Positions 51,481 to 60,268 of a stretch of 64,000 nt of DNA are shown here, piece by piece. Source of the DNA: Microbacterium azadirachtae (GTDB lineage Bacteria; Actinomycetota; Actinomycetes; Actinomycetales; Microbacteriaceae); contig NZ_JYIX01000040.1 in NCBI RefSeq assembly GCF_000956505.1, forward strand, positions 124,001-188,000, given 5' to 3'. A program made the translations under genes and the position numbers. The first letter of the stretch is position 1. Each line of letters begins with the position of its first letter. The notes beneath the pieces are model-generated. The model did no database searches. It was not told the origin of the DNA and was given only the letters and a program-made list of their open reading frames with translations.

Positions 51481-52488
51481 GTGACGGAAACGCTGACGAC
51501 GGTCCCGACCACCGAGGCCCTCACCACCCCGAAGATCGCCACAGGACGTTCGCTCCTGGGCACCGCCTGGCTGCGCATCAGGCGCAGTCGCATCGCGCTG
51601 GCGTCCTTCGCCGTGGTGATCGCGATCGTGCTCTTCGCGATCCTGGCACCGCTGCTCACCGCGATCGAAGGGCAGGATCCGTTCACGACGCACACCGGCC
51701 CCGACACGCTGGACAACTTCGACACTCCCGGCCTGCCGCTGCCGCAGTTCCTCTATCCGTCGGCAGGGCACTGGCTCGGCGTCGAGCCAGGACTCGGCCG
51801 CGACCTCTTCGCCCGCCTCGCCTACGGCGCGCAGGTCTCGCTCACGATCGCGCTGCTGGCGACCCTCGTCTCGGTCGTCCTCGGCACGATCATGGGTGCG
51901 GCCGCCGGCTTCTTCGGCGGCAAGGTCGACATGGTCATCAGCCGCCTGATCGACCTCTTCCTGGCGTTCCCGCACCTCCTGCTCGTGCTCTCCCTCACGC
52001 CGATCCTGCAGTCCCGGCTGCGGGGCACCGCACTCGGCCAGGGCAGCTTCGTACCCATCGCATCGCTCGTGATCATCCTCGGCTTCTTCGGCTGGGCGTA
52101 CCTCGCCCGCGTCGTCCGCGGCCAGGTGCTCAGCATCCGCGAACAGGAGTACATCGAGGCCGCGCGCTCCTACGGCGCGTCCAAACGGACGATCCTGTTC
52201 ACGCAGGTGATCCCGAACGTGTCGGGCGTGGTGCTGGTCTACGCGACCATGATGATCCCGACCAACATCTCGGCCGAGGCCGCACTCTCCTTCCTCGGCG
52301 TCGGAGTCAAGGATCCGACCCCGTCGTGGGGGCAGATGCTCAACGCGGCGCAGTCCGGCAACTGGTACCTCGTCGACCCCTGGTTCCTGATCGTGCCGGG
52401 CACCGCGCTCGTCATCACCGTCCTCGCCTTCAACCTGCTCGGCGACGCGGTCCGCGACGCCCTCGATCCCAAGGCCTCGCGCAGCTGA
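51481..52488 (+). CDS. Oligopeptide-type ABC importer permease (DppC/OppC-like)
   Basis: A 335-residue inner-membrane permease. It has an N-terminal TM (IALASFAVVIAIVLFAILAP), a large loop, then five TMs. The EAA coupling motif is EYIEAARSYGASKRTILFTQ. The start is GTG with GGAAG upstream. Its gene comes first, before the binding protein and DppB-type permease, an unusual C-A-B-D-F order. Confidence 0.93.
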   Translation: MTETLTTVPTTEALTTPKIATGRSLLGTAWLRIRRSRIALASFAVVIAIVLFAILAPLLTAIEGQDPFTTHTGPDTLDNFDTPGLPLPQFLYPSAGHWLGVEPGLGRDLFARLAYGAQVSLTIALLATLVSVVLGTIMGAAAGFFGGKVDMVISRLIDLFLAFPHLLLVLSLTPILQSRLRGTALGQGSFVPIASLVIILGFFGWAYLARVVRGQVLSIREQEYIEAARSYGASKRTILFTQVIPNVSGVVLVYATMMIPTNISAEAALSFLGVGVKDPTPSWGQMLNAAQSGNWYLVDPWFLIVPGTALVITVLAFNLLGDAVRDALDPKASRS

Positions 52489-52574
52489 ACCCCGCACGCC
52501 CTCCGCGCGCTCGGCCATGCCGGCCCGCGCCCTCCGTCCGTCCTGTCCATCCCCATCCCGAGAAGAGAAGAACC

Positions 52575-54299
52575 ATGAGACACAGCCGTCCCCTGTTCGC
52601 CGCCTCCGTCGTGGCCGTCGCGCTCGCCGTGACCGGCTGCTCGGCAGGATCCGCCTCCGGCGGCACCGCCACCGGAGGCACCGGAGGCACCAACCCGTAC
52701 GCGCCGCACGTCGTCAACGAGGGTTTCAGCACCAAGGGCGGCAACGTCAACGTGCTGATGTCGAGCGACTTCCAGACGCTCGACCCCGGCAACAGCAACT
52801 ACGTCCAGACTGCCAACGTCGGCCAGCTCTACTACCGCACGCTGACCATGGCGAAGGAGACCGCAGGCCAGCCGCCCAAGATCGTGCCCGACCTCGCGAC
52901 CGACCTCGGCAAGGCATCCTCGGACGGCCTCACCTGGACGTACACGCTCAAGGACGACCTCAAGTACGAGGACGGCTCCCCGATCACAGCCGCCGACATC
53001 AAGTACGGCATCGAGCGCACCTTCGCCCGCGACGTCTACACGCAGGCCCCGCAGGAGCTCAACGCCGTCCTCGCCGCCGACACGTACAAGGGCCCGTACT
53101 CCGGCGGAGACCTCGCCGCGGTGGAGACCCCCGACGCGAAGACGATCATCTTCCACCTCAAGCAGCCGTACCCCGACTTCCCCGCCCTGGCCTCGCGCTC
53201 GAACAGCGCCCCTGTGCCGCAGGCCAAGGACACCAAGCTCGACTACACGAACCACCCGATCTCCTCCGGTCCCTACATGATCGCCGGCTACGACCGCGGG
53301 CGGGAGCTCAAGCTGGTCCGCAACCCGAACTGGGATCCGAAGACCGACGAGAACCGGACCGCCCTGCCCGACACGTTCTCGTTCTCGCTCTCGACCGCCC
53401 AGGCGACGATCAGCCAGCAGCTGCTGAGCGACTCCGACCCGACCGCGATCACGCTCGACTCGAACGGCGCGCTGCAGGCCTCCGATGCGGCACGGCTCAG
53501 CGACCAGACCATCAAGCCGCGCACGGCCGGCGGCCTCCTCGGCTGCACCGACGTGCTGAACTTCAACACCACCACGATCACCGACCCCGACGTGCGCCAC
53601 GCCCTGGCGCTCGCGATGGACCGTGCGTCGATCCAGGTGCAGTACGGCGGACCCCGCTTCGGCAAGCTCACCAACTCGTACCTGAACGACGCGCAGGTGG
53701 GCTGGATCGCCCCGACGCTCGACCTCGACGCGGCCGGCAAGCCGAAGCTGGACGAGGCGAAGAAGCTGCTGCAGGGCAAGACCGTCCCGAAGACGCTCAC
53801 CTACGGCTACTCGAACGCCACCGAGCGGTACAAGAACCTCGGCACGGTGCTGCAGCAGAACTTCAAGGAGCTCGGCATCGATCTGCAGATGGTCGCGATC
53901 CCCGCGCCGAACTACTACACGACGCTCGCCGGCGACCAGATGCCCGACATCGCCCGTGCCGGCTGGTGCGGCGGCGCGGCCTCCGGATCTACCCGCACGA
54001 CGGTCGACCCGAACCTCGGCCCGAGTCTGGACGGCTCGTCCTTCGGCTTCAGCAACATCTCGCGCTTCTTCGACCCGACGATCTCGGGTGAGATGTACAA
54101 GCTGCGCGACACCAACGGCTCGTCCGAAGAGCTCAACACGAAGTGGACCGAGCTCTACAACAAGGCCATGGAGACCTACCCGATCGTGCCGCTGTTCCGC
54201 ACGTACACCTCGAGCGTCGTGGGATCCAAGATCCAGAACGCTCAGGTCGGGTACTTCTTCGGAAGCATCGACCTGTCCACCGTCGGCGTCAAGAACTGA
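52575..54299 (+). CDS. ABC importer substrate-binding lipoprotein (family 5)
   Basis: A 574-residue extracellular solute-binding protein of the DppA/OppA family. Lipobox AVTGC places the lipid Cys at C22. Family landmarks are PDLATDLGKASSDGLTWTYT, LKYEDGSPITAADIKYGIER and ISSGPYMIAGYDRGRELKLV. The frame is open far upstream, but the signal sequence fixes the start. Its ligand would be whatever the two amidohydrolases attack; family members bind peptides and other amides. A strong hairpin follows the stop. Confidence 0.93.
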   Translation: MRHSRPLFAASVVAVALAVTGCSAGSASGGTATGGTGGTNPYAPHVVNEGFSTKGGNVNVLMSSDFQTLDPGNSNYVQTANVGQLYYRTLTMAKETAGQPPKIVPDLATDLGKASSDGLTWTYTLKDDLKYEDGSPITAADIKYGIERTFARDVYTQAPQELNAVLAADTYKGPYSGGDLAAVETPDAKTIIFHLKQPYPDFPALASRSNSAPVPQAKDTKLDYTNHPISSGPYMIAGYDRGRELKLVRNPNWDPKTDENRTALPDTFSFSLSTAQATISQQLLSDSDPTAITLDSNGALQASDAARLSDQTIKPRTAGGLLGCTDVLNFNTTTITDPDVRHALALAMDRASIQVQYGGPRFGKLTNSYLNDAQVGWIAPTLDLDAAGKPKLDEAKKLLQGKTVPKTLTYGYSNATERYKNLGTVLQQNFKELGIDLQMVAIPAPNYYTTLAGDQMPDIARAGWCGGAASGSTRTTVDPNLGPSLDGSSFGFSNISRFFDPTISGEMYKLRDTNGSSEELNTKWTELYNKAMETYPIVPLFRTYTSSVVGSKIQNAQVGYFFGSIDLSTVGVKN

Positions 54300-54321
54300 C
54301 GCCTCCGCACTCCTGAAAGGA

Positions 54322-54349
54322 CGGGGCCGGCCCTCCGCGGCCGGCCCCG
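54322..54349 (+). terminator. Strong intercistronic hairpin (partial terminator or mRNA stabiliser)
   Basis: CGGGGCCGGCC (54322-54332) pairs perfectly with GGCCGGCCCCG (54339-54349) around a 6-nt loop, with no U-tract. It lies between the binding-protein and permease genes, where such hairpins commonly protect the upstream message and lower downstream expression. Confidence 0.7.
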
Positions 54350-54361
54350 CACGGGACAGCA

Positions 54362-55363
54362 ATGTTCGGATTCCTCATCCGCCGGGTGGCCGGCCTCGTC
54401 ATCCTCCTCCTCGTCGTGAGCTTCGTCACGTTCGCGCTCTTCCAGATCGGTCCGTCCGACCCCGCGGCCGCCGCGTGCGGCCAGGAGTGCACTCCGGAGC
54501 GCATCGAGCAGGCCCGCGTCGCGCTGGGCATGGACAAGCCCTTCTTCATCCAGTACTTCGCGTACCTGTCCGGCTTCTTCGGGCCGCGCATGATCGGCGC
54601 GCCAGGGGCCGAGCAGGTCTGCGCCTGGCCGTGCCTGGGCAAGTCCTTCCAGACCAACGAGAACGTCACGGACGTGCTCGCCCGCGCGCTCCCCTACACG
54701 CTCTCGATCGCCGTCGGCGCGGTCGTGCTGTGGACGATCGTCGGCGTCGGCCTTGGCCTCCTCGCGGCCCTCCGCAAGGGAAGGGCGACCGACAAGTTCA
54801 TCGTCGGGGCGGCCTCGGTCGGCGTCTCGCTGCCGATCCCGGTGACCGGCCTGCTCCTCCTGCTGGTCTTCGTGAGCACGCTGCACTGGCTGCCGTTCAC
54901 GAGCAATCAGATCAGCAGTCCGTTCGGATCCGCCGGCCCCGCCGCCTGGTTCCTCAACTACCTGCTGCCGTGGGTGGCGATCGCGGTCCTCTTCAGCGCG
55001 CAGTACATCCGCATCACCCGCAACAACATGATCGAGACGTTCGGCGAGGACTTCATGCGCACCGCCAGGGCCAAGGGCCTCGGTCGCCGCGAGATCGTGT
55101 TCCGGCACGGCGTGCGCGCCGGAATCACCCCGATCGTGACCATGCTGGGCCTCGACATCGGTGCCCTGCTCGGCGGCGCGGTGCTCACCGAGCAGATCTT
55201 CTCCGTCCCCGGCCTCGGCTTCACCGCCGTGCACGCCGCCGTCGCCGGAGATCTGCCGGTCACCATGGCGATCACCATGCTCGCCGCGTTCTTCATCATC
55301 ACCGCGAACGTCGTCGTCGACCTCGCCTACGCCGGCATCGACCCGAGAGTGAGGGTCAGCTGA
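54362..55363 (+). CDS. Oligopeptide-type ABC importer permease (DppB/OppB-like)
   Basis: A 333-residue permease. It has N-terminal TM FLIRRVAGLVILLLVVSFVT, a periplasmic loop with two Cys pairs (ACGQEC and VCAWPC), then five more TMs. The EAA motif is EDFMRTARAKGLGRREIVFR. The stop overlaps the next start as TGATG. The four loop Cys are a notable feature and may form disulphides. Confidence 0.93.
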   Translation: MFGFLIRRVAGLVILLLVVSFVTFALFQIGPSDPAAAACGQECTPERIEQARVALGMDKPFFIQYFAYLSGFFGPRMIGAPGAEQVCAWPCLGKSFQTNENVTDVLARALPYTLSIAVGAVVLWTIVGVGLGLLAALRKGRATDKFIVGAASVGVSLPIPVTGLLLLLVFVSTLHWLPFTSNQISSPFGSAGPAAWFLNYLLPWVAIAVLFSAQYIRITRNNMIETFGEDFMRTARAKGLGRREIVFRHGVRAGITPIVTMLGLDIGALLGGAVLTEQIFSVPGLGFTAVHAAVAGDLPVTMAITMLAAFFIITANVVVDLAYAGIDPRVRVS

Positions 55364-56379
55364 TGGCCACCCCGTTCCTCGACATCCGCGACCTGCGGGT
55401 CGACTTCCCCACCGACGACGGCGTCGTGCACGCGGTGAACGGCATGGATCTGCGCCTCGAGCGCGGCGACACGATCGGCATCGTCGGCGAGTCCGGATCC
55501 GGGAAGACCGTCACCAGCCAGACCCTGATGGGCCTGCTCAAGGGCTCGAGCGCCCGGGTCACCGGCCAGATCCTGTTCGAGGGGACGGACCTCGTGCCGC
55601 TCACCGAGAACGAGATGCGGCCGTACCGTGGGCGCAAGATCGGCATGATCTTCCAGGATCCGCTCTCCGCGATGCATCCGTACTACACCGTCGGCACGCA
55701 GATCGCCGAGGCGTACCGGGTGCACAACAGGGTGAGCGCGAAGGCCGCCAAGGCGCAGGCGATCGACATGCTGGCGCGCGTGGGGATCCCGGATCCGGTG
55801 TCCCGCTACGACGCCCACCCGCACGAGTTCTCCGGCGGAATGCGCCAGCGCGCGATGATCGCGATGGCGCTGATCTGCGAGCCGGAACTGCTCATCGCCG
55901 ACGAGCCGACGACCGCGCTCGACGTCACGGTGCAGGCGCAGATCCTCGACCTGATCTCGTCCCTGCAGCAGGAGACCGGATCCGCCGTCGTGTACGTGAC
56001 GCACGACCTCGGCGTCGTCGCCGAGGTCTGCCAGCGGGTCGTCGTCATGTACGGCGGACAGTGCGTCGAGCAGGCCGAGATGGAGGATGCCTTCCTGCGC
56101 ACCGCGCACCCGTACACGAAGGGCCTGCTGGCGTCGATGCCGTCCATGGCGGACGAGGCGGGCCGGCTCACCCCGATCCCCGGCTTCCCGCCGTCGCTGC
56201 TGGATCTGCCGCAGGGCTGCCTGTTCGCCGACCGCTGCCCCGTGGCGCACCTCGTGCCGGGGAACCGCTGCCGCACCGAGCGGCCCGTGCTGCACGGCGC
56301 GGGATCGCACCGATCCCGGTGCCATCTGTCCGAGGACCTCGGCGCGTCCGAGTCGATCACGATGGAGGCCGCGCGATGA
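55363..56379 (+). CDS. ABC importer ATPase (DppD/OppD-like)
   Basis: A 338-residue ATPase. Walker A GESGSGKT, signature FSGGMRQRAMIAMAL, Walker B LLIADEPTTALD and the oligopeptide C-terminal domain with Cys residues (GCLFADRCPVAH) are visible. Those Cys match the Fe-S or zinc-like motif of this subfamily. It overlaps the next ATPase as ATGA. Confidence 0.94.
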   Translation: MATPFLDIRDLRVDFPTDDGVVHAVNGMDLRLERGDTIGIVGESGSGKTVTSQTLMGLLKGSSARVTGQILFEGTDLVPLTENEMRPYRGRKIGMIFQDPLSAMHPYYTVGTQIAEAYRVHNRVSAKAAKAQAIDMLARVGIPDPVSRYDAHPHEFSGGMRQRAMIAMALICEPELLIADEPTTALDVTVQAQILDLISSLQQETGSAVVYVTHDLGVVAEVCQRVVVMYGGQCVEQAEMEDAFLRTAHPYTKGLLASMPSMADEAGRLTPIPGFPPSLLDLPQGCLFADRCPVAHLVPGNRCRTERPVLHGAGSHRSRCHLSEDLGASESITMEAAR

Positions 56380-57401
56380 ACGCACCACTGCTGCAGGTCG
56401 AAGGGCTCGCCAAGCACTTCCCCGTCTCGCAGGGCATGTTCAAGCCGAAGAGCATCGTCAAGGCGGTCGACGGGGTGTCGTTCACGCTCGAGCGCGGCAA
56501 GACCCTGGGTCTCGTGGGCGAGTCGGGCTGCGGGAAGTCGACGACCGGCCGGCTGCTCATGCGCCTGCTCACACCGACGTCGGGCAGCATCCGCCTGGAC
56601 GGCGCCGACGTCGCGGGGCTCGCCGGATCCGAGCTGCAGGACTTCCGCCGCCGCGTGCAGATGGTGTTCCAGAACCCCGCCTCGTCACTCAACCCGCGAC
56701 AGACCGTGGGGGCCGCGATCGCCGCGCCCCTCCGTGCCCAGGGCATCGCCCCGAAGGAGGGGATGAAGCCTCGCGTGCAATCCCTCATGGACCGCGTGGG
56801 GCTTCGCCCGGAGCACTACAACCGCTTCCCCCACGAGTTCTCCGGCGGCCAGAAGCAGCGCGTCGGCATCGCCAGGGCGCTGGCTCTGGAACCCGAGGTG
56901 GTGATCTGCGACGAACCCGTCTCGGCGCTCGACGTCTCGGTGCAGGCGCAGGTGATCAACCTGCTGCAGGACATCCAGGCCGACACGGGCATCTCCTATG
57001 TCTTCATCGCGCACGACCTCTCGGTGGTCAAGCACTTCGCGCACGACGTGGCCGTGATGTACCTCGGCAAGGTGATGGAGCTGGGCACCAGGGACGAGGT
57101 CTTCGACGCCCCCCGGCATCCCTACACGCAGTCGCTGCTGTCGTCGGTGCCCTCCCCTGATCCGCACGCGGATCGCAGCGGGCGGATCCGGCTGACCGGC
57201 GATCTGCCGCATCCGTCCAACCCGCCGAGCGGCTGCGTGTTCCGGACGCGCTGCCCCGTGTTCGCGCTGCTGGACGAGGAGAAGAAGAAGATGTGCGTGG
57301 AGCACGTGCCGTCCGGTGCGGTCGCCTGCCACCATCCGGCCGAGGCCGCCGCGTTCGCGGCGCGCACCCCCGAAGAGAGGAAGATCCTTGCTGATTCGTG
57401 A
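56376..57401 (+). CDS. ABC importer ATPase (DppF/OppF-like)
   Basis: A 341-residue ATPase forming a heterodimer with the DppD-like subunit. Walker A GESGCGKST, signature FSGGQKQRVGIARAL, Walker B VVICDEPVSALD and the C-terminal CVFRTRCPVF motif are present. Its last 14 nt overlap the downstream amidohydrolase start. Confidence 0.94.
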   Translation: MNAPLLQVEGLAKHFPVSQGMFKPKSIVKAVDGVSFTLERGKTLGLVGESGCGKSTTGRLLMRLLTPTSGSIRLDGADVAGLAGSELQDFRRRVQMVFQNPASSLNPRQTVGAAIAAPLRAQGIAPKEGMKPRVQSLMDRVGLRPEHYNRFPHEFSGGQKQRVGIARALALEPEVVICDEPVSALDVSVQAQVINLLQDIQADTGISYVFIAHDLSVVKHFAHDVAVMYLGKVMELGTRDEVFDAPRHPYTQSLLSSVPSPDPHADRSGRIRLTGDLPHPSNPPSGCVFRTRCPVFALLDEEKKKMCVEHVPSGAVACHHPAEAAAFAARTPEERKILADS

Positions 57402-58599
57402 CGTCCGCCCCTGGGGCGGTCCCGCATCCGATGTCGTCATCGAGGAAGGGCGCATCGCCGCCATCCACCCGCACGACGAGTCCGTCCCGCTCGGGGCCGG
57501 GGATGTGGACGGTCGGGGCCGGCTGCTGCTGCCGTCGTTCAGCGACGTGCACGTGCACCTGGACTCCTCGCGCATCGGCCTGCCCTTCCGCGAGCACACC
57601 GGCTCCCCCGGCGTGTGGGGAATGATGATGAACGACCGCCGCAACTGGCGCAGCACCGATGTGCCGCACGCCGACATCGTCGCCGGCACGTTGGAGAGGA
57701 TGATCGCACGCGGGACCACGAGGGTGCGCTCGTACGCGCAGGTCGACGTGGACTGCAAGCTCGAGAAGTTCGACTCCGTGATGGCCGCGAAGGAGAAGTT
57801 CGCCGGTCAGGCCGAGGTGCAGATCATGACCTTCCCGCAGGCGGGCATCCTCCTGGAGGAGGGCACGGTCGACTACCTCGAGGAGTCGCTCAAGCAGGGC
57901 GCCGACGTGATGGGCGGCATCGACCCCTCGCAGCTGGACCGCGATCCGGTCAAGCACCTCGACATCGTGTTCGGGCTCGCCGAGAAGTACCAGGTCGAGA
58001 TCGACATCCACCTGCACGAGCCCGGCCACCTCGGCGTCTTCAGCACCGAGCTCGTCCTCGAGCGGGTGCGCGCCCTCGGGATGCAGGGCAAGGTCACGAT
58101 GTCGCACGCCTACGAGCTGGGCGGGGTGAACGAGGCCACCAGCCGCCGGCTGATCGACGAGTTCGCCGAACTCGACATCGCCATGGCGAGCGTCGCCCCG
58201 GCCGCCCGCAACCAGCTCTCGCTCGTCGACCTCGTCTCCTCCGGCGTGCGCTTCGGCCTCGGCGAGGACGGCCAGCGCGACTACTGGAGCCCCTACGGCA
58301 ACTGCGACCTGCTGGATCGCACCTGGCAGCTGGCGTTCACGAACAACTTCCGCAGGGACGAGCACATCGAGATGTGCCTGGCCATCGCGACCATGGGCGG
58401 CGCCAGCATCATGTCGCACTCGTCCCCGCGCCTGACCGGCGTGCAGAATCGTCCCGGCACCGCGGTCGGCGACCGCGCCGATCTGCTGCTCGTGGACGGC
58501 GAGACCCCGACCAGCGCCGTGATGGACCGCGGCACGGACCGCACCGTCCTCCATGACGGGCGCGTCGTCGCCGATGGGCTTCGTGTCCTCGCGCACTGA
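57388..58599 (+). CDS. Amidohydrolase (cytosine deaminase-like)
   Basis: A 403-residue metal-dependent hydrolase. The HxH motif is intact in SFSDVHVHLDSSR, with further ligands in EIDIHLHEPGHLG and TMSHAYELGG and the catalytic Asp in GLGEDGQRDYWS. This arrangement fits the CodA/AtzC branch, which removes amino or alkylamino groups from cyclic amides. The start appears to be TTG after GAGAGGAAG, inside the end of the ATPase gene. With the importer it suggests uptake and hydrolysis of an N-heterocycle or similar amide. Confidence 0.87.
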   Translation: MLIRDVRPWGGPASDVVIEEGRIAAIHPHDESVPLGAGDVDGRGRLLLPSFSDVHVHLDSSRIGLPFREHTGSPGVWGMMMNDRRNWRSTDVPHADIVAGTLERMIARGTTRVRSYAQVDVDCKLEKFDSVMAAKEKFAGQAEVQIMTFPQAGILLEEGTVDYLEESLKQGADVMGGIDPSQLDRDPVKHLDIVFGLAEKYQVEIDIHLHEPGHLGVFSTELVLERVRALGMQGKVTMSHAYELGGVNEATSRRLIDEFAELDIAMASVAPAARNQLSLVDLVSSGVRFGLGEDGQRDYWSPYGNCDLLDRTWQLAFTNNFRRDEHIEMCLAIATMGGASIMSHSSPRLTGVQNRPGTAVGDRADLLLVDGETPTSAVMDRGTDRTVLHDGRVVADGLRVLAH

Positions 58600-59824
58600 T
58601 CGGGGGGATGGCGCCGCCGGCGCCATCCCGGCCGGACGCACGGCGGACCGTGCCCGGCTCGCGCCGACCGGGAGCGCCGCCCGAGCCTTGGCGCTCGGGG
58701 CCGCGCTCCTGGTCGGCGTCAATCTGCGCCCCGCGATCACCTCGGTCTCCGCACTGCTGGATCAGGCGACGAGCGAGTTCGGCCTCGGCGGCGTCGAGCG
58801 CAGCCTCCTCGCGACGCTTCCGGTGATCGCGTTCGGGCTCACGGCGATGCTCGGGCCTCTCCTGGCGCGGCGCATCGGCACGACCCGCGCGATCCTCGTC
58901 GCGATGGCGGTGCTCGCGGCGGGCCTCGTGCTGCGCGTCCTGAACGGCTGGATGCTGCTGCCGGGAACGTTCCTCGCGGGCGCGGCGATCATGGTCGCGG
59001 CGACCCTGCTGCCGCCCTACCTCAAGGCGCTCGGCGCGAGCGGACTCTGGGTGGGGCTCAGCAGCATGTCGTTCGGAATCGGCGCCGCGCTCGGCGCGAG
59101 CCTGGCGGTGCCGCTCGACGAGGCGCTCGGCCTCCGTCCGGCGCTGGCCGCGTGGGCGGCACTCGCGATGCTGGCCGCGCTCGCGATGCTGGCCGCCGGC
59201 CGCGGCGCGGCTCCCACGGCTCCGACCAGGGCTCCGATCGCGCTGCCGACGGGCTCCCGGAGCACGGTGGCGCTCATGACGACGGTGTTCGCCCTGCAGG
59301 CCCTGCTCTACTTCGCCGTGACCACCTGGCTTCCGCTGATCCTTTCCTCGCACGGTGAGACGCGCGCGGCCGCGGGCGGCCTGCTCGGGTGGTTCAGCGT
59401 GATCGGCCTCGTCCCCACGCTGCTCGCCCCTATCATCGCGCGCCGCCGCCGGATCCTGACCTGGTTCGGTCCAGGGCTCGGGATCGTCATGGCGGCCGGG
59501 TTCGCCTGGCTCGCCCTCGACGGCGGCCACGACCCCGTGGTGGTGTCCGTGCTCGGCATCGCTCAGAACGCGGGCTTCGGGCTCGCCATGGGGCTGCTCG
59601 TGAGCCTGTCCGCGGACGAGGCCTCCGCCGGGATCCTCTCCGCGATCGCGCAGGGCGTCGGCTACGCCGTCGCAGGCGGCGGCAGCCTGCTCCTCGGGAT
59701 CGTGCACGACATGAGCAGCACCTGGACCGCGAGCCTGCTGACCATGGCCCTGTGCGCGCTGCTGCTCGCGGTGTCCGTGACGCTCGTGATCCGCCGCCAT
59801 CCGGTGTCGCTGATCCGCGGCTGA
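58574..59824 (+). CDS. MFS transporter, CynX/NimT (cyanate transporter-like) family
   Basis: A 416-residue, 12-helix major facilitator. The family mark GVNLRPAITSVSALL lies in the first helix, and the second half begins near TVALMTTVFALQALLYFAV. The ATG at 58574 overlaps the amidohydrolase by 26 nt; GTG at 58583 is an alternative and neither has a clear ribosome site. As the last gene of the catabolic operon it may import substrate or expel a product such as cyanate or an amine; this is inference. Confidence 0.88.
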   Translation: MGFVSSRTDRGDGAAGAIPAGRTADRARLAPTGSAARALALGAALLVGVNLRPAITSVSALLDQATSEFGLGGVERSLLATLPVIAFGLTAMLGPLLARRIGTTRAILVAMAVLAAGLVLRVLNGWMLLPGTFLAGAAIMVAATLLPPYLKALGASGLWVGLSSMSFGIGAALGASLAVPLDEALGLRPALAAWAALAMLAALAMLAAGRGAAPTAPTRAPIALPTGSRSTVALMTTVFALQALLYFAVTTWLPLILSSHGETRAAAGGLLGWFSVIGLVPTLLAPIIARRRRILTWFGPGLGIVMAAGFAWLALDGGHDPVVVSVLGIAQNAGFGLAMGLLVSLSADEASAGILSAIAQGVGYAVAGGGSLLLGIVHDMSSTWTASLLTMALCALLLAVSVTLVIRRHPVSLIRG

Positions 59825-59848
59825 CGCCGGGCCGCGCGTGGTCCGTGC

Positions 59849-59932
59849 CCGGATCCGCCGACGGCACGGGATCCTGCCGAGCGGACGGGCTCTTGACGCG
59901 ATCACGCCGTGCCTTCGGCAGGATCCCGTGCA
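59849..59932. repeat. 84-bp direct repeat with internal 17-bp inverted repeat (left copy)
   Basis: Identical to 62128-62211 at 81 of 84 positions. It contains GCACGGGATCCTGCCGA (59864-59880) and its exact reverse complement (59915-59931), which can fold into a 17-bp stem over a 34-nt loop. Weaker similarity continues for about 25 bp to CTCAG. Confidence 0.9.
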
Positions 59933-59953
59933 GTCGACGCGCGGCGCGCGGGC

Positions 59954-60268
59954 TCAGATCTCCGGCCCGCCCCCGGCCACGATGTCCCGCAGCGCCTGCA
60001 CGTGCGCCTCGAACGCGCGCGCGCCGGATGCCGTGGCGCGTACCCAGGTGCGCGGCCTGGTGCCGACCTGCCCCTTTCGGCTGAGGACGTATCCGGCCTC
60101 CGACAGCGCGGCGATCGCCTTGCTCACCGCGGAGTCGTTCGCCTGCAGCACGTGCGCGAGCGTCGCGAAGTCCATCTCCACCCCATCGCGCAGGGCCGCC
60201 ATCATCGAGAAGCGGATCGCGCCGGCGAAGGTGTCGTCCAGGCGCATGCGCGGGTGCGGCTCAGGCAT
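59954..60268 (-). CDS. Winged-helix transcriptional regulator (HTH_34-like)
   Basis: A 104-residue MarR/ArsR-like regulator. The winged helix runs through FAGAIRFSMMAALRDGVEMD, FATLAHVLQANDSAVSKAIA and the wing GYVLSRKGQVGTRPRTWVRA. It overlaps the upstream membrane gene by 8 nt and ends the three-gene operon. It is the obvious candidate to bind the tandem palindromes before the operon. ATG at 60247 is an alternative start. Confidence 0.85.
   Translation of the reverse strand: MPEPHPRMRLDDTFAGAIRFSMMAALRDGVEMDFATLAHVLQANDSAVSKAIAALSEAGYVLSRKGQVGTRPRTWVRATASGARAFEAHVQALRDIVAGGGPEI

Noticed and set aside
49803..52574. In-frame extension of the substrate-binding protein by over 900 codons
   Set aside because: It runs antisense through the amidohydrolase and over the DppC gene. 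The signal peptide and lipobox fix the start at 52575.
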